Below, piece by piece: positions 53,703 to 64,000 of a stretch of DNA of 64,000 nt. The position numbers were made by a program, and so were the translations under genes. The notes under the pieces were generated by a model. It was not told the origin of the DNA. It worked only from the letters and a program-made list of their open reading frames with translations, and searched no databases. The DNA is from Nemertoderma westbladi. Lineage: Eukaryota > Xenacoelomorpha > Nemertodermatida > Nemertodermatidae. Each line of letters begins with the position of its first letter. Positions within the stretch are counted from its first letter, which is position 1. The stretch spans positions 1 to 64,000 of the forward strand of contig JAUCBJ010009158.1 of assembly GCA_032718475.1 (NCBI GenBank), given 5' to 3'.

Positions 53703-53802
53703 NNNNNNNNNNNNNNNNNNNNNNNNNNNNNNNNNNNNNNNNNNNNNNNNNNNNNNNNNNNNNNNNNNNNNNNNNNNNNNNNNNNNNNNNNNNNNNNNNN
53801 NN
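53703..53802. other. Assembly gap (100 N)
   Basis: Exactly 100 unknown bases, the usual placeholder for a gap of unknown length. Order and distance across it are not proven by sequence. Confidence 0.98.
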
Positions 53803-53814
53803 TGATTTATGGCA

Positions 53815-53930
53815 GATGGTATTACTACATCGATAGATACATACAACACATTAGATAGATACATACATACACATTAGATACATACAGACATACATACTGT
53901 GTACACACTTAGATAGATAAATACACACCA
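53815..53930. repeat. Simple repeat (GATA/ACAT type)
   Basis: Irregular AGATACATACATACA repeats directly after the gap, a likely reason for the assembly break. Confidence 0.8.
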
Positions 53931-54418
53931 AAACTCAAAAAAATACCCCGCCTATACGAGACGGGTTCATAATTTACCATTTCTTAAAGGTTGTATTGAT
54001 AGAATGGAGAAACTACCGTTCTATTGGTCGCTATACTTTTAGGCCTATGCTAATTTTGCAGTTTTCTGGGCTGCAAGGCCTGTTAGTAAAGGTTGCCTTG
54101 GGAAGAGGTCAGCAGCTGGATATGTCCAAGGATTCTTTAACTCCTTAGGGCGACTGGAAACTCAGTTATTCCGAGGACAGTTAGAACCTCAAGCACAGGG
54201 ACCACTTCTGTATCAAGTGAGGGAGCGGATATTAAGAATTAGGTTAATTTTGTCGGCATTCGAAGAAGCCTCAAAGAGGATTCAAGATATATCACTGCGC
54301 GTGGCAGTAAAGATCTGGTTTCAATGAATCAATGACAAAGTTCATGGAACAACTACATGGAGAGCTGAGTTAGCAGATCAACTCGTTTACAGAGAATCCA
54401 CTGACACCATTCTTTCGT
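53931..54418 (+). other. Unassigned sequence before the decayed BEL
   Basis: No long ORF. Probably includes the degraded 5' gag or leader of the following element, but no LTR could be matched. Confidence 0.35.
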
Positions 54419-54955
54419 ATGGAGAAGGCGACCGAAGGGCAACCAAAGAAAGACGCTATCGACATTTATTTGTCTGATTACCAGCGATTCATAGGAGACC
54501 AGGAGTTAAGGAGACGTCCAGCTGGACTACACCCATGTAGTGAAGCAGCACAAAATATATTAGATGTACTGGACTTAGAAATGCTAGCCGCAGAGCAGGG
54601 TAAAGAAGACGAAAGAGCTCTCCTAGCATTAGAGAAAGCTAGAGAAGTGAAGCGGAGATTAATCGACAAGAAAGCGAAGAGAGAGGTTGAAGCAGCTGAG
54701 GCAAAGGTGAAAAGAGAGGCTGCAGCAGCAGAAGCATCAAGAGAGGCTGCAATGGAGGAAGCGAAAGGAGTGGCTGCAGCAGCCACAGCCAAAGCGTTAT
54801 CCCAACTGGATTTAGAGACTATCCAAAACAGACAGGAACTACTACGAAAACAAAGAGAAACGGCTCAGGCACAACTCAGAAGCCGATCAACTCCCAAAAG
54901 ACACGGATTTATTACCTCCTCAAATGAAAGGTACGACGACAGAATCGGAATGTAG
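54419..54955 (+). pseudogene. BEL-3 gag N-terminal part
   Basis: 178 codons. DAIDIYLSDYQRFIGDQELR followed by a Lys/Glu/Ala-rich coiled coil (KAKREVEAAEAKVKREAAAA) and RSTPKRHGFITSS, matching residues ~145-320 of the BEL-2 ORF in order. The later part to 55141 is in changed frames (LPTILDEPEVF near 55100), just before the MITE. Confidence 0.7.
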
Positions 54956-55145
54956 GAGTTATAAATCCAATTCAAATGGATGTAGACGAGCTCCCATAGG
55001 ACACAAGTTACCCAATTTGCCCCCTCTGGTGAGAAGATAATTGGCGAGCACAGATTTAAAGTCTGGCGAGTTAATAACCCAGGTAGTAGAATCTGATAGG
55101 CTTCCCACTATTCTAGATGAGCCTGAAGTATTTAAGCCTGTTTAA

Positions 55146-56402
55146 CCCTATTACCACTGGGGTGTTTTGACCATTAGCACCACTGGGGGGGGGGGGGCCG
55201 ATTCGGCCCACCCACTATATTTTTGTAGTCGTCCAATGAAATCCTACAAAATTTGGGCTGTTGGTGAAACAACTATAGATGAACACTACCAAACCTTAAA
55301 AAATTAAAATTTTATAAGCAGGGATTCATAATTTTGATGAAAAATAAAAGTAGTCCCAGGACAAAAATTACAAAATTTTTCGTTTTCTAAAAACTAATAG
55401 TGTGGCAGTGTTGGCTAGATTTAGTAGGTTTTTCAAGACGCTGAATCGAATGTGATTATATTCCACTTCCAAAAATTGAAGTGGATGCTATTTTTCGTGC
55501 ACCTAAGAAGTGGGCGTGGCACTTCAAATTTTGAAAAATTAGATATTCAGAAAATGCCCCTAATTTTTTTATTTCAACGCATCTTTATGGGTTTTCTGGG
55601 CCGCTGAATCGATTGCAAGTAATATAGAAGCCTGACGACTGCGTGGTTCGCCATTTTTGGTGCACCAAAATTAGGGCGTGGCACTTCAAATTTTGAAAAA
55701 TACGAGATTCAGAAAATAAACCAAAATTGAAATTTTAACGAATTTATATAGGTTTTCCAGACCGCTGAATCGATTGAAAGTAATATAGAAGCCTGAAGAC
55801 TTAGAAGTTAGCCATTTTTTGAAATCAAAACTTTAGTGTTTTTTCCGAATAAAGTAATTTTGAAAATTTGAAGTGCCACGCCCTAATTTTGGTGCATCGA
55901 AAATTACGTACACAAAGGATTTGAGGCTTCTATATTACTTTCAATCGATTCAGCGCTCCAGAAAACCTATAAAATTAATTTGAAATCAAAACTTTAGTGT
56001 ATTTTCCGAATCTCGTATTTTTCAAAATTTGAAGTGCCACGCCCTAATTTTGGTGCACCAAAAATGGCGAACCACTACACTTACATACTTGTATAGAGCA
56101 TTAGAGTGATCCAAACCAATAAAAATAAATAAAAATAGCCCAAACATAAATAATTACTAAATCACGAATGACTTTGTAAAATTCGAAAATTTCAAAAAAT
56201 TTGGTGCTGGAGACCAAATTTTGAGGTGGCACTCACATCGAAAAGTAGAAATCCAATTGCAACGGCGTTTTTTGCAAAAGATGCGGCATTAAATTTGGCT
56301 AATTCTCACAAAAAATTGGGCCGGTACGTAATGTGGTTGCATAGTTACAGCAACTAAAAACTAGGAAGGGGCCGATTCGGCCCCCCCCAGTGGTAATAGG
56401 GT
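55146..56402. mobile_element. 1.26-kb TTAA-flanked MITE
   Basis: Terminal inverted repeats CCCTATTACCACTGGGG (55146-55162) and its exact complement at 56386-56402, bounded by TTAA at 55142-55145 and 56403-56406. Both ends carry GGGGCCGATTCGGCCC-type sequence just inside, and the interior has further inverted arms around TTTTGGTGCACCAAAA and GTGGCACTTCAAATTTT (55500-56050). No transposase ORF. TTAA plus a CCC-starting tip fits piggyBac-type non-autonomous elements; it splits the BEL-3 gag. Confidence 0.85.
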
Positions 56403-57020
56403 TAAGTCTACTCCATTAGTGTAGACTCCTTTACTGTTTGAACCCGACTCTAAATTCCCTTTAGAAAGTACCAATCCACCATTGACCAGTAGCCAAATCC
56501 CAGTAGCCCAGATTGGTAGTAAGCCTGGAGAACGAAAATCGTTCGGGCAAGGGTTGTCCCCCGTCACCCTGATGGGCAATACAGCCACTCCATTGGCATC
56601 TCCCGCACCAGCGGTGGAGTGGATGGAGGAAGGGTGGCGGGAGATAGGCGACCTTCTCTGGCTGTTAGCCCAAAATAAAGTGAAATCTTGTTGAGTGAAA
56701 TCAGTTGAGGGATTTGGAAGGTACTGCAACTCACTGAAAGGAACAGTACAAGATAATAAAATAGAGTTACAAGAAGTACAGCAACGCTTCGCTCTAGAAA
56801 GTGATAAGTTAGTAAATATAAAAAGGGTATACCACCACCCCCTATAACTGCATTTCAACCTCTTAGGTCTGAATCATATCATGCGCAAGGTGTAGAGTCT
56901 ATACGCATTTATACTGATAGTGAAGTGGAAACTCCAAAAGTAAACCATACTAATGATTTTAATAAACCAACTTATAATGATATCCCATATGTGCCTGACA
57001 ATAATTCAAGAAATATATAG

Positions 57021-57700
57021 TTGGATAATTCGATATTGAATAACATTATGGCTCAGGAGAGTTTTATGCATCAGATGGCTAGAATGGAAGCCCGTCAAGC
57101 CGTAAAGGTGGGAGAGGTCATCAAGTTTAACAGAGATGAGATGAAGTGGCTACCTTTTAATGAATATTATAAGGACAACATACAAAACTCTGTATTATCA
57201 AACTGAGAAAAGTTACAATTCCTCATCGAGTGCTTGGAAGGTCCTCCTAAATTGATGCCGTTAAAGTTCATCGGACATCGTGACGGATTAAGACAAGTTT
57301 GGGATATACTCAATATCAGGTATGGTAATAGGACTAACATAGCTAGATACTTGTATGCGAAATTAGTAGCACCCAGGATATTCCACAGTAATGGAATCAT
57401 AGAGTTTTCTGATGAGGTTCAGGAGATCTGTAGACAGTTAGACTGGTTAGGTAAATCTCACAAGTACCAAAGTTCTATGGTAGTAGGAGCTGTTCTTTGC
57501 CAAAGGGCGGAGTAAGTACGAGTTTGGATAAAAAGGTTCTATACTTTGAGGACCAGCAGAAGAGAGATCCTACAACGGCAGAGTTATGTCTTTTCTAACA
57601 GGAGAGGTAAGAATACAGCTAATTAAACAGTCTAGAGAGAAGACTCCTGAAACTAAGGTAAGCGAGAAACCAGTTGCAGGAAAAGAGTAACTCCTGTATG
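57021..57700 (+). pseudogene. BEL-3 capsid-like domain
   Basis: ILNNIMAQESFMHQMARMEA, FNRDEMKWLPFNEYYKDNI, a stop at 57204-57206, then FLIECLEGPPKLMPLKFIGH and IARYLYAKLVAPRIF, all collinear with BEL-2 residues ~595-770. Disrupted by the in-frame stop and by a frameshift near 57505. Confidence 0.75.
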
Positions 57701-57939
57701 TTACACTGAGTATGAGAGCCAAACCTCATATGATGAGGACAGCGTACAAGACACTGCCAACGTCTATTACACAAATAAAGGTAAGGACATAGGAAAACCT
57801 AACGTTCAGCATAATAATAAAAAGGGAGAACAACTTAAGACTCCTCCAACGTCCCCCAAGAGGAATCCCAATAAGAAGCCCGAAGAAAGAACTCGTGTGC
57901 AGAACACAGTTCAACAAAGGTAACCAATCTTAAGCCTAA

Positions 57940-59120
57940 GTGTGTGTCATGCGAAGGTCCCCATCATTTAAGTGAGTGTGAGGAATTCTTGAAGAAAGAC
58001 CTTAGGGACAGGCGTAGTGTAACTTGGGATAAGAGGTTATATTACAATTGTCTGAGGAGAGGGCATCAGAGGAGAACTTGCTATTCAGACGCTAGGTGCG
58101 CTAAATGTGGAGCTAAACATCACTCGTTATTACATAGCCAGTTTGATAAGGTGAGTGAAACAGAGTTGCATGTCCAGTTCAGCGACGTGAATGACACGGA
58201 CCAGAGTTCGGAGTTCGGAGGATTCTATGCAGACTAGGTTTCTGATGAAAATGAATCCTGTTACATGAACAACATAGCCGTATATAGAGCCCTTACCCAT
58301 GAGGTGACAACCGATGGAGAGGAAATCCAACTACCCATTCCAGATAAACATCTCTCGTGGAAGGTCTCACAACCATCTATTGGCATAAAATAATTTCCCG
58401 TGGTGCAGCTCAGGATACATAGACAAGGTAAGCGTTTCATTATTAACACCCTCCTTGATTCAGGTAGTACAGGCACCTTTATTGACAAAGATTTAGCCAA
58501 GGATATATCTGCAGGCCAGGAGAAATTTCAAACTAAGCTTAACCTCTCCGGGATCATCCAGGTATGGAAATCTACCATATCGACGGACTTCTATATGGGA
58601 TCATTATCTACACCACAGGATAATTCTAGTAAGAACAGTCTAAGGTCTATTAAAATGGTAGCTATTAAGAACTTTGCTGCCAGTCAGGTAGAACCTTATA
58701 ACTGGGACGAAGACACCTTTGCCCAGTGGTACAGAGTTCCCAGAATCAAGACTGACTATCCTGGAGTCCAGATGCTACTCGGACAGAATGCACATGAAGC
58801 GCGAGAGACACTTGAGAAGAGACCTACTAAACCACAACCTCTACAAACTTACGCGGGACGGACCAGAGTCGGTTGGTACTTCACGGGACCATCCAGACGC
58901 ACTCACCGAGAAAGAATGGAAGGAGTACACATTAACCAGGTATTTGAGAGTGTAGAAACTGTGAACGACGAGGTCATTTCAGCTGAGGAACCTCCATGCT
59001 CCTCAGATAATGACAACATCCAAATATTGTATGAGGAGGACAATACGATCGAACCCCTCACCAAAAATCAAACTTGGACAAACCAAACCGAACTGTATTA
59101 TTTAATACAACAGAACAATT
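57940..59120 (+). pseudogene. BEL-3 zinc knuckles and protease
   Basis: Frame 57944-58237 carries CEGPHHLSECEEF, YYNCLRRGHQRRTCYSDARC and KCGAKHHSLLHS. A stop at 58235 and another near 58390 precede the open frame 58400-59122, which has IINTLLDSGSTGTFIDKDLA (retropepsin), IKTDYPGVQMLLGQNAHEA and GRTRVGWYFTGPSRRTHRER. These match BEL-2 residues ~900-1240 closely. Confidence 0.8.
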
Positions 59121-59221
59121 AACTGTTTGCCTAAGAGGATGACGAGCTAAACGAGGTAGTGGGACGATATAACTCTAAACTGAGAGATGAACATGCAGTG
59201 TGATTCTTTACCCAAGAGGCT

Positions 59222-60822
59222 GTGGATGTGGAACCTAACTCTTACGATAGAGCCCTATCTGTAGAGGAGGAGAGAGCTAAACAATTCCAAGGGACGATTA
59301 TCAAGGAGGCTCGTTATATCAAGGAGGAGGGTCCTTACAAGATCGGTTTACCTTTCCAGAAGCGAGAACCTAGCTTCATCAATAATCGACCATTAGCCAT
59401 CAAAAGTCAATCAACTGCACCGACGCTTATCATCGAACAATAAAGCTAAGGAAATGTACAAGACCCAATTAAACTAGTTCATAGATGAGGGATACGCGGA
59501 GCGAGTTCCGATAGAAACACCAGTAACGTAGAGAACAAATTATCTAACTCACCACTACGTTCCCAAACCCGGTAAACCGAACAAAGTCCGGGTGGTGTTT
59601 GACGGCTCCGCCTTGTATAAGTGACAGTCCCTAAACTTTGAGTTGTTGCCGGGACCCAACTTACTTCAATTGCTGTTGGGAACATTACAACGACTCCAGC
59701 AGTACTCCATCGCATTTGCCTCCTTCATTGAAGGCATGTTTCTACAAGTCAAAGCATTGTAACAAGATCGAGATAGCTTACGGTTCTTGTGATGGCTGGA
59801 AGGAGACTTCGACAAAGAACCGGTCGAGTACTGGATGACTATCTAGGCCTTCAGCATTATCTCTAGTCCATCTAATGCTGGCTCGGTAGTGCGTACCACT
59901 GCTGACGAAAATTGAGATGCCTTTCCCAAAGCGGTCATCGATAACATAAAACGTGACATCTACATGGACGACAACCTCAAATCCCTGCCTATAGTGGAAG
60001 AAGCAATCGAGGTTGGCAAGGGAATGGTAGAGTGTCTTCAATGCGGTGGTTTCCAGTTAACTAAATTCACCAGCAACTCCCGTGAGTTTCTGGAGGCGAT
60101 CCCAGAAGAATAATGAGGTGTTAAAGATCTGGACCTCATTAAAGACGACCTCCCAGAAACAAAAACCCTCGGTTTAAAGTGGGATACAGAGAGGGATATT
60201 TTGTTCTTCCAATTAAAACAATGCAATAATCCTGTTCGTACTAAGAGGATTTGCCTAAGTAGTCTGAGCACGTATTTCGATCCGTTGGGATTTATTAGTC
60301 CTATAATGCTAGTTGCTCGGAATCTAGTCCAACAAATGTGGCTCGAAAACCACTCTTGGGATGATCCACTTAAGGGAGAACTGTTAAAGAAGTGGATAGA
60401 GTGGGAAGTGACTCTTTACCAGCTATTGAGAACTTTAAGATTTCCCGCTCGTATTTAGGTCACATTCTCCTCACTTATTCCTATCAACTCCATGTCTTTG
60501 GAGAGACACCAGCGATATTGGAATAGGTATAGTAGCCTATTTGAGGGTCAAAACTCCGCAAGGAATTAAAGTTTCATTGGCCGCCTCAAAGGCTTTGATA
60601 AACAACAAACCACGGGTCCCTAGAGCGGAGTTAAAAGCAGCATTATACGCTACCGCCATCGGCAGGAATATAATGGAACAGATAGAATATCCATTGGATA
60701 AAACTGTTTATTGGACAGATTCATTACTCGTTCTAGAATATATTACTAACAAAGTCTGTCAGTTAAGCGTCTTTGTCACCAACCGAGTAGCTGTTATACT
60801 TAGTCGGACTAATATAGTCTAA
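59222..60822 (+). pseudogene. BEL-3 RT and RNase H remnants
   Basis: 59222-59443 matches the BEL/Pao segment before RT (KQFQGTIIKEARYIKEEGPY, GLPFQKREPSFINNRP). RT pieces from about 59540: LTHHYVPKPGKPNK-like and VVFDGSA-like frames, DIYMDDNLKS near 59960 (catalytic box, with MDD), FTSNSREFLEAI near 60066, TKRICLSSLSTYFDPLGFIS near 60240. RNase H: IVAYLRVKTPQG near 60530, VPRAELKAALYATAIGR near 60620 and VYWTDSLLVLEYI near 60708. Numerous stops and shifts. It marks what is missing from BEL-2. Confidence 0.75.
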
Positions 60823-61543
60823 TGGAATCATTGCTCTGGAACTATTGATACAGCTGACATCACCTCCAGAGGAGCTACACCTAAAGAACTGACGGATATG
60901 CCAGATTAGTTAAGTGGCCCTGACTTCCTAAGTAAAAAGGAGGAGGAATGCCCCCCCCCCCCCCCCCCCACATCTTACTATGACTGAGATCGGACAAGCC
61001 AAGGAAGCGGAGACCATTAAAGCAAAGATCTGGATGAGTAAATCCAAACTGTTCAAACTGGCGATAGACCTGTTGGTATAGCATACCGGTGATGATGCTA
61101 ATTAAGATCCTAAGCGAGTCCCAGGTAAAGCAGTTGTTTCTATACGAGAGTGAGATTGGAATACTGGTATACCTGATATCTCTGAAGGACTCTCTCCTAT
61201 TATTCAGAGAGCAATGGCGTATTATAGTTCTTGGAATAGGCTTTCTAAAGCCATAACTTATTTAAAACGGTGTTTCCATCACCACTATTCCAAGCCTAAG
61301 ACAACCGGTGACGCCATCCCAAGAGTAGTCGAAGAAGTGAATGCCATTAAAGATCTTCCCATTTATCGGCTACATACCAAGTTTCTTGCTGACAAGATCA
61401 CTTACCAGGAGCATGATGATACCAACAAGCAACTACTGAGACTTCTACAATGTCATGAGCAGCATGAGAAGTATTTCCTGTTTTTGAGAAATCCGCAGAT
61501 GCGCTTAAAGGATTCCTTTTCTAGCATGATGTTTGATATATAA
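60823..61543 (+). pseudogene. BEL-3 post-RNase H region
   Basis: DTADITSRGATPKELTDMPD near 60850 matches BEL-2 TDIASKGATPQELTD. A run of about 20 C at 60950-60969 interrupts. 61214-61543 has YYSSWNRLSKAITYLKRCFH and LADKITYQEHDDTNKQLLRL, ending with a stop after SSMMFDI. No integrase core follows. Confidence 0.7.
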
Positions 61544-61558
61544 AATATATAAAATATA

Positions 61559-62010
61559 TTTTGACAGACATATTGACAGATAAACGGACAAACATACAAA
61601 CTGTACAAATGCTACCAAACATGAAATCTGATACCGCAAATTAAGTCAGAGTCCAAAAAACAGACATTCCCATGATTTAAGCTTTATAGGGTGTCATATT
61701 GTATTTTGACAGACAAATTGACAGACAAACGGACAGACTTACAAACTGTAAAATTGCTGCCAAACATGGAAACTGATACCGTAAATGAAGTCAGAGTCCA
61801 AGAAAACAGACATTCTCAGGATTTTAGCATTTGCAGGGTGTCATATTGTATTTTGACAGACAGTTCGACTGATAAACGACAGACAAACAAACTGTTCAAT
61901 TGCTGCAAAACATGAAATCTGATACACTAAATGAAGTCAGAGTCCAAGAAAACAGACATTCCCGGGATGTTAGCTTTGTATGGTGTCATATTGTATTTTG
62001 ACAGACAGAT
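61559..62010. repeat. ~146-bp tandem repeat
   Basis: TTTTGACAGACA starts units at 61559, 61704, 61851 and (partial) 61996. Shared parts include AACATGAAATCTGATACC, AAGTCAGAGTCCAA and GGTGTCATATTGTA. It lies exactly between BEL-3 and the right copy of repeat A. Confidence 0.9.
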
Positions 62011-62020
62011 TGACTGACCT

Positions 62021-64000
62021 GGCTCATTCCAAAGTAAAGTACGGGACATTCGTACACAATTTTGAACTTTGATTGCCTGTACAATGTTATCCACAGCACA
62101 TATGTGCACAAAATTGTGCTTGGATTAAACTTTCGAATATCAGCTTTGATTCCGCGAAGCTTATGGCGGGACTTAGTCACTTTTGAGAAAACGCCAGCTT
62201 GTCCAATTAAGGTAAAGTACGGATTCGTACGAAATGGTTTTTTTTTATTTTATGATTTCAATTCTAAAATTTAGCGAATTGTGCGCAGGTACGGTGTTGA
62301 GTTGATGTTTAGGATAAAGCTGTATTATTAAGCTTAAATAAAAATATAAATATAAGACGAATTGCTGCATTGCTAATTTTTTACAGTGTGGTTTGTGTGG
62401 TAAAGTATGGGACATTGCTAAGTAAAGTACGGGACCTGTACGAATTTTATGGTCAAAATGGTCTCTTACACTTAACCTAACAGTAATTTCTGGATAATTA
62501 GTGATAATAAAGTGCAACTAAGTATTTCCAACCAAGATATGGATACAAAATGTGGGGCGGCCCACAAATTGACCCGAAGTCTTAGCATATGGGTGCCCTT
62601 AGGAGTTGTATGTCATCTGTCTAATTTTTGATCGCTAATACTGTATAACTCGGTCATTTTTAGATGAAATTAAATCAAACCTGGTACGTATGAAGTCTGT
62701 CAAAAGTTTGGAAATAATCTGAAGTTTAAGGAATTAAAGGTCACATATCAGACAGTCTGTCTGTTGGTACCGATAGTTTCAAAAGTTTGATAAAAACCGA
62801 AATAAGTCTGCCAATCATTGATGAAATATAACCAAACTTGGTACACATGTAGTCTGTGAAAAGTTTAGAAATTCTTTCCATTTTTCTGAAAATGTATCAA
62901 TTACTGTACTTACCGATCTTCTTATCTGCTAAAAAAACTAAATTTTTTGAAATTTGTTGTAAAGTACGGGACTTTACATGCATAAACTCAAAGATTAGTT
63001 AACTGAGGAATGATTCTTAGTTCAAATACATACTTCTATGCTTCCCCCTACTATCACCCTAAAGCATTATAACACTCCTGCCCTCCAGGTTTCATATATT
63101 ACATTAATACAGTGCACTAATGTAATCGCCATTATAATGGTAAAGTATGGGACAATTTTCAATTGGCCGTTATGATGTTTCTGAGGGAGTAGGTTATGAA
63201 ACTACAGGTAATTGTTTCTTAAGATGACGCAACACAAACGTGCTTTGCATTCCACTGGGTGATTGGGCTTAGTTAGACTACTTCTCTGTGTATAAATTAA
63301 AAATTTCACTATTTATTGGTAAAGTATGGGACTTTATATGCATCAACCCAAAGATTTCTTGACTGAGGAATGATTCTCAGTTCAAATATATAGACTCCTA
63401 TTCTTACGGCCGACTATGACCTTAGAGTATTATAAAACTCATGGCTTCACATATTACATTAATACAGTGCACTAATATAATCGCCATTTTGATGGTAAAG
63501 TATGGGACAATTTTCAATTGGCCGCCATGATATTTCTGAGGGAGTGAAGATGAAACTAATTGTTTTATACGATGACGCAACACAAACGTGCTTTGCATTC
63601 CACTGGGTGATTAGGCTGAGTAACATCTCTGTGAATAAACTAAAAATTTCACTATTTTAGGTAAAGTATGGGACATCACAAGATTAACTTTATCGATTTC
63701 ATTACAGAGGAATGAAACACTGGTGAAATTAAATAAAACCAAAAAAATTCGAAAAGGGGTTTGTTTTTGATTTGGTACATGCTCAGAAATGTTAATTTAT
63801 TGGTCATAGGAAGTGCCTACAGGAAACGAAACTTTTGCACACTTTTATTCACATTTTGTGCAGAGCAGGTGCATAATTTGTAATTCGACTATTTTTGATA
63901 AACCACCTGTGTTGATACAATTTTTAGCACTGAATTCATGAAGCACGATAAATTTTGACCTAAAATAAGTATAAATTCAAAGCTACATCTCAATTTTAGA
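62021..64000 (+). repeat. Repeat A, right copy (runs off the window)
   Basis: Starts at GGCTCATTCC within a GACAGACA context and matches 771-2720 with small indels to the window end. It keeps the GTAAAGTAYGGGAC motif, which is better preserved than the left at 62959. Only about ten bases of the LINE ORF1 are included, as if 5'-truncated. Confidence 0.85.

Larger units (their letters stand above)
54419..61543 (+). mobile_element. BEL-3, decayed relative of BEL-2
   Basis: Plus-strand remnants collinear with the BEL-2 ORF: KDAIDIYLSDYQRFIGDQEL (54450), AVKVGEVIKFNRDEMKWLPF (57094), zinc knuckles (57945-58135), protease (58440), then RT and RNase H remnants (59222-60822) that BEL-2 lacks, ending with the post-RNase H linker and YSSWNRLSKAITYLKRCF (61216). 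Many stops and frameshifts. No LTRs or integrase were recognised. A TTAA-flanked MITE sits in gag. Close protein similarity to BEL-2 suggests the same family, with this copy much older. Confidence 0.8.

Noticed and set aside
771-64000. Repeat A at both ends read as LTRs of one giant 61-kb element
   Set aside because: The copies differ by several percent and by indels, the left one is preceded by LINE ORF1 sequence, there is no TG...CA or target duplication, and many independent elements lie between. Two dispersed copies explain it better.

Overview
The window reads as a metazoan, probably aquatic-invertebrate, genomic segment made almost entirely of retrotransposons. The evidence is CR1/L2-, RTE-, Ty3/gypsy- and BEL/Pao-type elements, microsatellite-tailed LINEs, TTAA-flanked inverted-repeat elements, and a 100-N scaffold gap. 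No bacterial signatures, rRNA, CRISPR array or clear tRNA gene is visible. A CR1-type LINE carrying a 2A-like peptide recalls elements described in sea urchin and amphioxus, but the species cannot be fixed from the sequence.

Layout. 1-790: remnant of a LINE ORF1, joined to repeat A (771-2720). Repeat A recurs at 62021-64000 and is studded with a GGTAAAGTAYGGGAC motif. 3.2-11.2 kb: a decayed CR1/L2-type LINE (LINE-A) split by a young Ty3/gypsy element on the minus strand (gypsy-1, 6048-10368; 171-bp LTRs identical by eye; 5-bp target duplication). About 11.4-43.5 kb: one BEL/Pao element (BEL-1, plus strand) cut into pieces by later insertions. These are an RTE-type LINE (13837-22458, minus), itself split by a CR1-type LINE (16980-22078, plus), itself split by a 1.1-kb foldback element (20565-21671); a second gypsy (gypsy-2, 22820-27369, minus); and a 12.3-kb BEL-type element (BEL-2, 30812-43101, minus) that lacks reverse transcriptase. 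44.6-51.0 kb: a third gypsy (gypsy-3, plus). 51.1-52.1 kb: an open acidic, internally repeated ORF of unknown function, the only candidate non-transposon gene. 52.1-53.9 kb: minisatellites, a gap and simple repeats. 54.4-61.5 kb: a badly decayed relative of BEL-2 that still has RT and RNase H remnants and contains a TTAA-flanked MITE. 61.56-62.0 kb: a 146-bp tandem array, then repeat A again.

How it fits together. Target-site duplications give a relative order: BEL-1 is older than RTE, RTE older than CR1, CR1 older than the foldback. Gypsy-2 and BEL-2 also postdate BEL-1, and gypsy-1 postdates LINE-A. The best biological leads are five. Gypsy-1 has an 18-bp perfect complementarity between its primer-binding position and its own LTR, suggesting self-primed reverse transcription. 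The CR1 ORF starts with a signal-peptide-like segment followed by a 2A-like motif. Gypsy-2 has a canonical GGGAAAC slippery site in the right register. BEL-2 is a non-autonomous element with an open in-frame fusion across its missing RT. The repeat-A motif array is unexplained. Alignments were done by eye, so boundaries may move by a few bases.
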